A stretch of 7,168 bases of DNA, taken from assembly GCA_030622705.1 (NCBI GenBank), contig JAUXFU010000039.1:1-7168 (forward strand), read 5' to 3'. Position numbers and translations under genes: made by a program. The notes under the pieces were generated by a model. It was not told the origin of the DNA, did not search any database, and saw only the letters and a list, made by a program, of their open reading frames with translations. Positions 6,416 through 7,168 of the stretch are shown in pieces. This stretch comes from Candidatus Omnitrophota bacterium. GTDB taxonomy: Bacteria; Omnitrophota; Koll11; Gygaellales; JAHJCI01. How positions within the stretch are numbered: position 1 is the first letter of the stretch; the number at the start of each line of letters is the position of its first letter.

Positions 6416-6958
6416 ATGCAGCTAAATTGGGTGGACGTTTTCGTTGTAATTCTTTTAATTAGAATAGTTTACATTTCTGTCAAAACGGGATTTTTCACTG
6501 AACTGTTTAAATTATTAGGGACTATCTGCGCGATTTGTCTGGCTTATCACCAGTATATTAAAATAAGTAATTTTTCAGAGCGTTTTCTTCCTTTTTTCGG
6601 AGCCTCAGGGATTAATTTATTAGGCTTTTTTACGTTTTTAATATTAGCGTTTCTGGGCTATTCAATCTTTTTAATAATCAGAAAGGTTCTGATGTTATTA
6701 ATAAAAATGGAACCTGTTTCTTTATTGAATCGCTGGGGGGCGATAACACTGGGTCTAATCCGGGGAGCTTTATTTTGCAGCATGGTTCTTTTTGTTGCCT
6801 CAATTTCCAATATAAATTGTTTAACGAATAGCTTATCCAGGTCATTCTCCGCGCCCGGGCTTATTAAGCTGGCACCAAATGTTTATCTATCTTTATGGAA
6901 TAGTGTTTTGTTCCGTTTTATGAATAAACAGGCGCCTAACGAAGAGCCTTCTGAATAG
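6416..6958 (+). CDS. CvpA family inner-membrane protein
   Basis: A 180-residue integral membrane protein with the layout of the CvpA/colicin V production family. It has four hydrophobic segments at roughly 5-22, 29-45, 63-88 and 108-130, and a short polar C-terminal tail (170-180). Family signatures are the opening LNWVDVFVVILL (3-14), the basic-glycine turn KTGFFTELFKLLG (23-35), and the LLNRWGAITLGLIRGAL stretch (103-119), which precedes the last segment. E. coli CvpA is needed for colicin V production and affects envelope tolerance and purF-operon biology, but the molecular role of the family is poorly known. Here it starts a new transcription unit and is followed after 20 bases by a NIF3-like gene. 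The start could be the ATG at 6416 or a rare ATA at 6398 that better suits the upstream ribosome site. Family assignment rests on topology and motifs, not on catalytic residues. Confidence 0.75.
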   Translation: MQLNWVDVFVVILLIRIVYISVKTGFFTELFKLLGTICAICLAYHQYIKISNFSERFLPFFGASGINLLGFFTFLILAFLGYSIFLIIRKVLMLLIKMEPVSLLNRWGAITLGLIRGALFCSMVLFVASISNINCLTNSLSRSFSAPGLIKLAPNVYLSLWNSVLFRFMNKQAPNEEPSE

Positions 6959-6978
6959 AAGAACAAAAACAATTTACA

Positions 6979-7168
6979 ATGCAATTATCCTGGATTTACA
7001 ATCAGGCAATAAAATTAGGCCGGCTTTACGATCCACGCGGAAATCACCATTGGAAATATGCTGATTCGGCTATACTCTATGGTAAATCAAATACTGAAGT
7101 TAAAAAGGTTCTGGTTGGTATTGATATAGATGTAGGTGAACTTATGCTTGCCGATAAGCTGCGTCAAA
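6979..7168 (+). CDS. NIF3-like dinuclear metal centre protein, N-terminal part
   Basis: An open frame begins with ATG at 6979 and runs off the window after 63 codons. The visible protein contains YDPRG (17-21), a tyrosine/aspartate stretch leading to ILYG (32-35), then EVKKVLVGIDIDVGELMLADKL (40-61). This pattern recalls the NIF3 (NGG1p-interacting factor 3) form in which an ILYG-x-EVK-xx-L-x-GIDI segment precedes the metal-binding SHHP motif, which would lie beyond the window. NIF3 proteins bind two metal ions and are often named GTP cyclohydrolase 1 type 2 homologues, but their activity is not settled. The linker between DPRG and ILYG is shorter than I recall for the long NIF3 form. No good ribosome site is seen before the ATG. 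The 20-base gap from cvpA suggests one operon. Confidence 0.6.
   Translation, partial: MQLSWIYNQAIKLGRLYDPRGNHHWKYADSAILYGKSNTEVKKVLVGIDIDVGELMLADKLRQ

Overview
The window is a bacterial chromosomal segment, moderately AT-rich and densely coded. All supported genes lie on the + strand. Gene content and protein style (GuaB3-type IMP dehydrogenase, a GMP-synthase-like protein, a PHP-intact DnaE, CvpA, and a NIF3-like protein) suggest an uncultured Gram-negative lineage. From memory of similar gene orders, Candidatus Omnitrophota is my best guess. That is an inference, and no marker in the window proves it.

Layout: positions 1-132 are non-coding or at most the tail of an upstream gene. They hold a purine-rich 13-bp direct repeat and two near-identical 17-bp copies that look like the outer edge of an insertion sequence. 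A strong extended -10 promoter (133-161) then drives guaB3 (186-1346). This gene overlaps the next by 4 bases (ATGA). The overlapping gene (1343-2800) is plainly homologous to GMP synthase GuaA along its whole length but has lost the glutaminase nucleophile, the ATP pyrophosphatase P-loop and two substrate-site segments, while keeping an unbroken 485-codon frame and a well-conserved C-terminal end. After 29 bases comes dnaE (2830-6267), the replicative DNA polymerase III alpha subunit, with no sign of its own promoter. The three probably form one transcript.

A 148-bp gap (6268-6415) starts a second unit. It carries a perfect 12-bp LacI/cre-type palindrome abutting a near-consensus sigma-70 promoter, a 7-bp inverted repeat near the predicted transcription start, and an exceptionally strong Shine-Dalgarno sequence placed too far from the obvious ATG. 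It drives a CvpA-family membrane protein (6416-6958) and the start of a NIF3-like protein (6979 to the window end).

How the genes work together: GuaB3 would turn IMP into XMP, the committed step to guanine nucleotides. Its coupled partner should aminate XMP to GMP but appears catalytically dead in both active sites. It is therefore either a pseudoenzyme with a structural or regulatory role, perhaps acting on GuaB3, or a gene in early decay. This guaB3 / pseudo-guaA pair is the most unusual content of the window.
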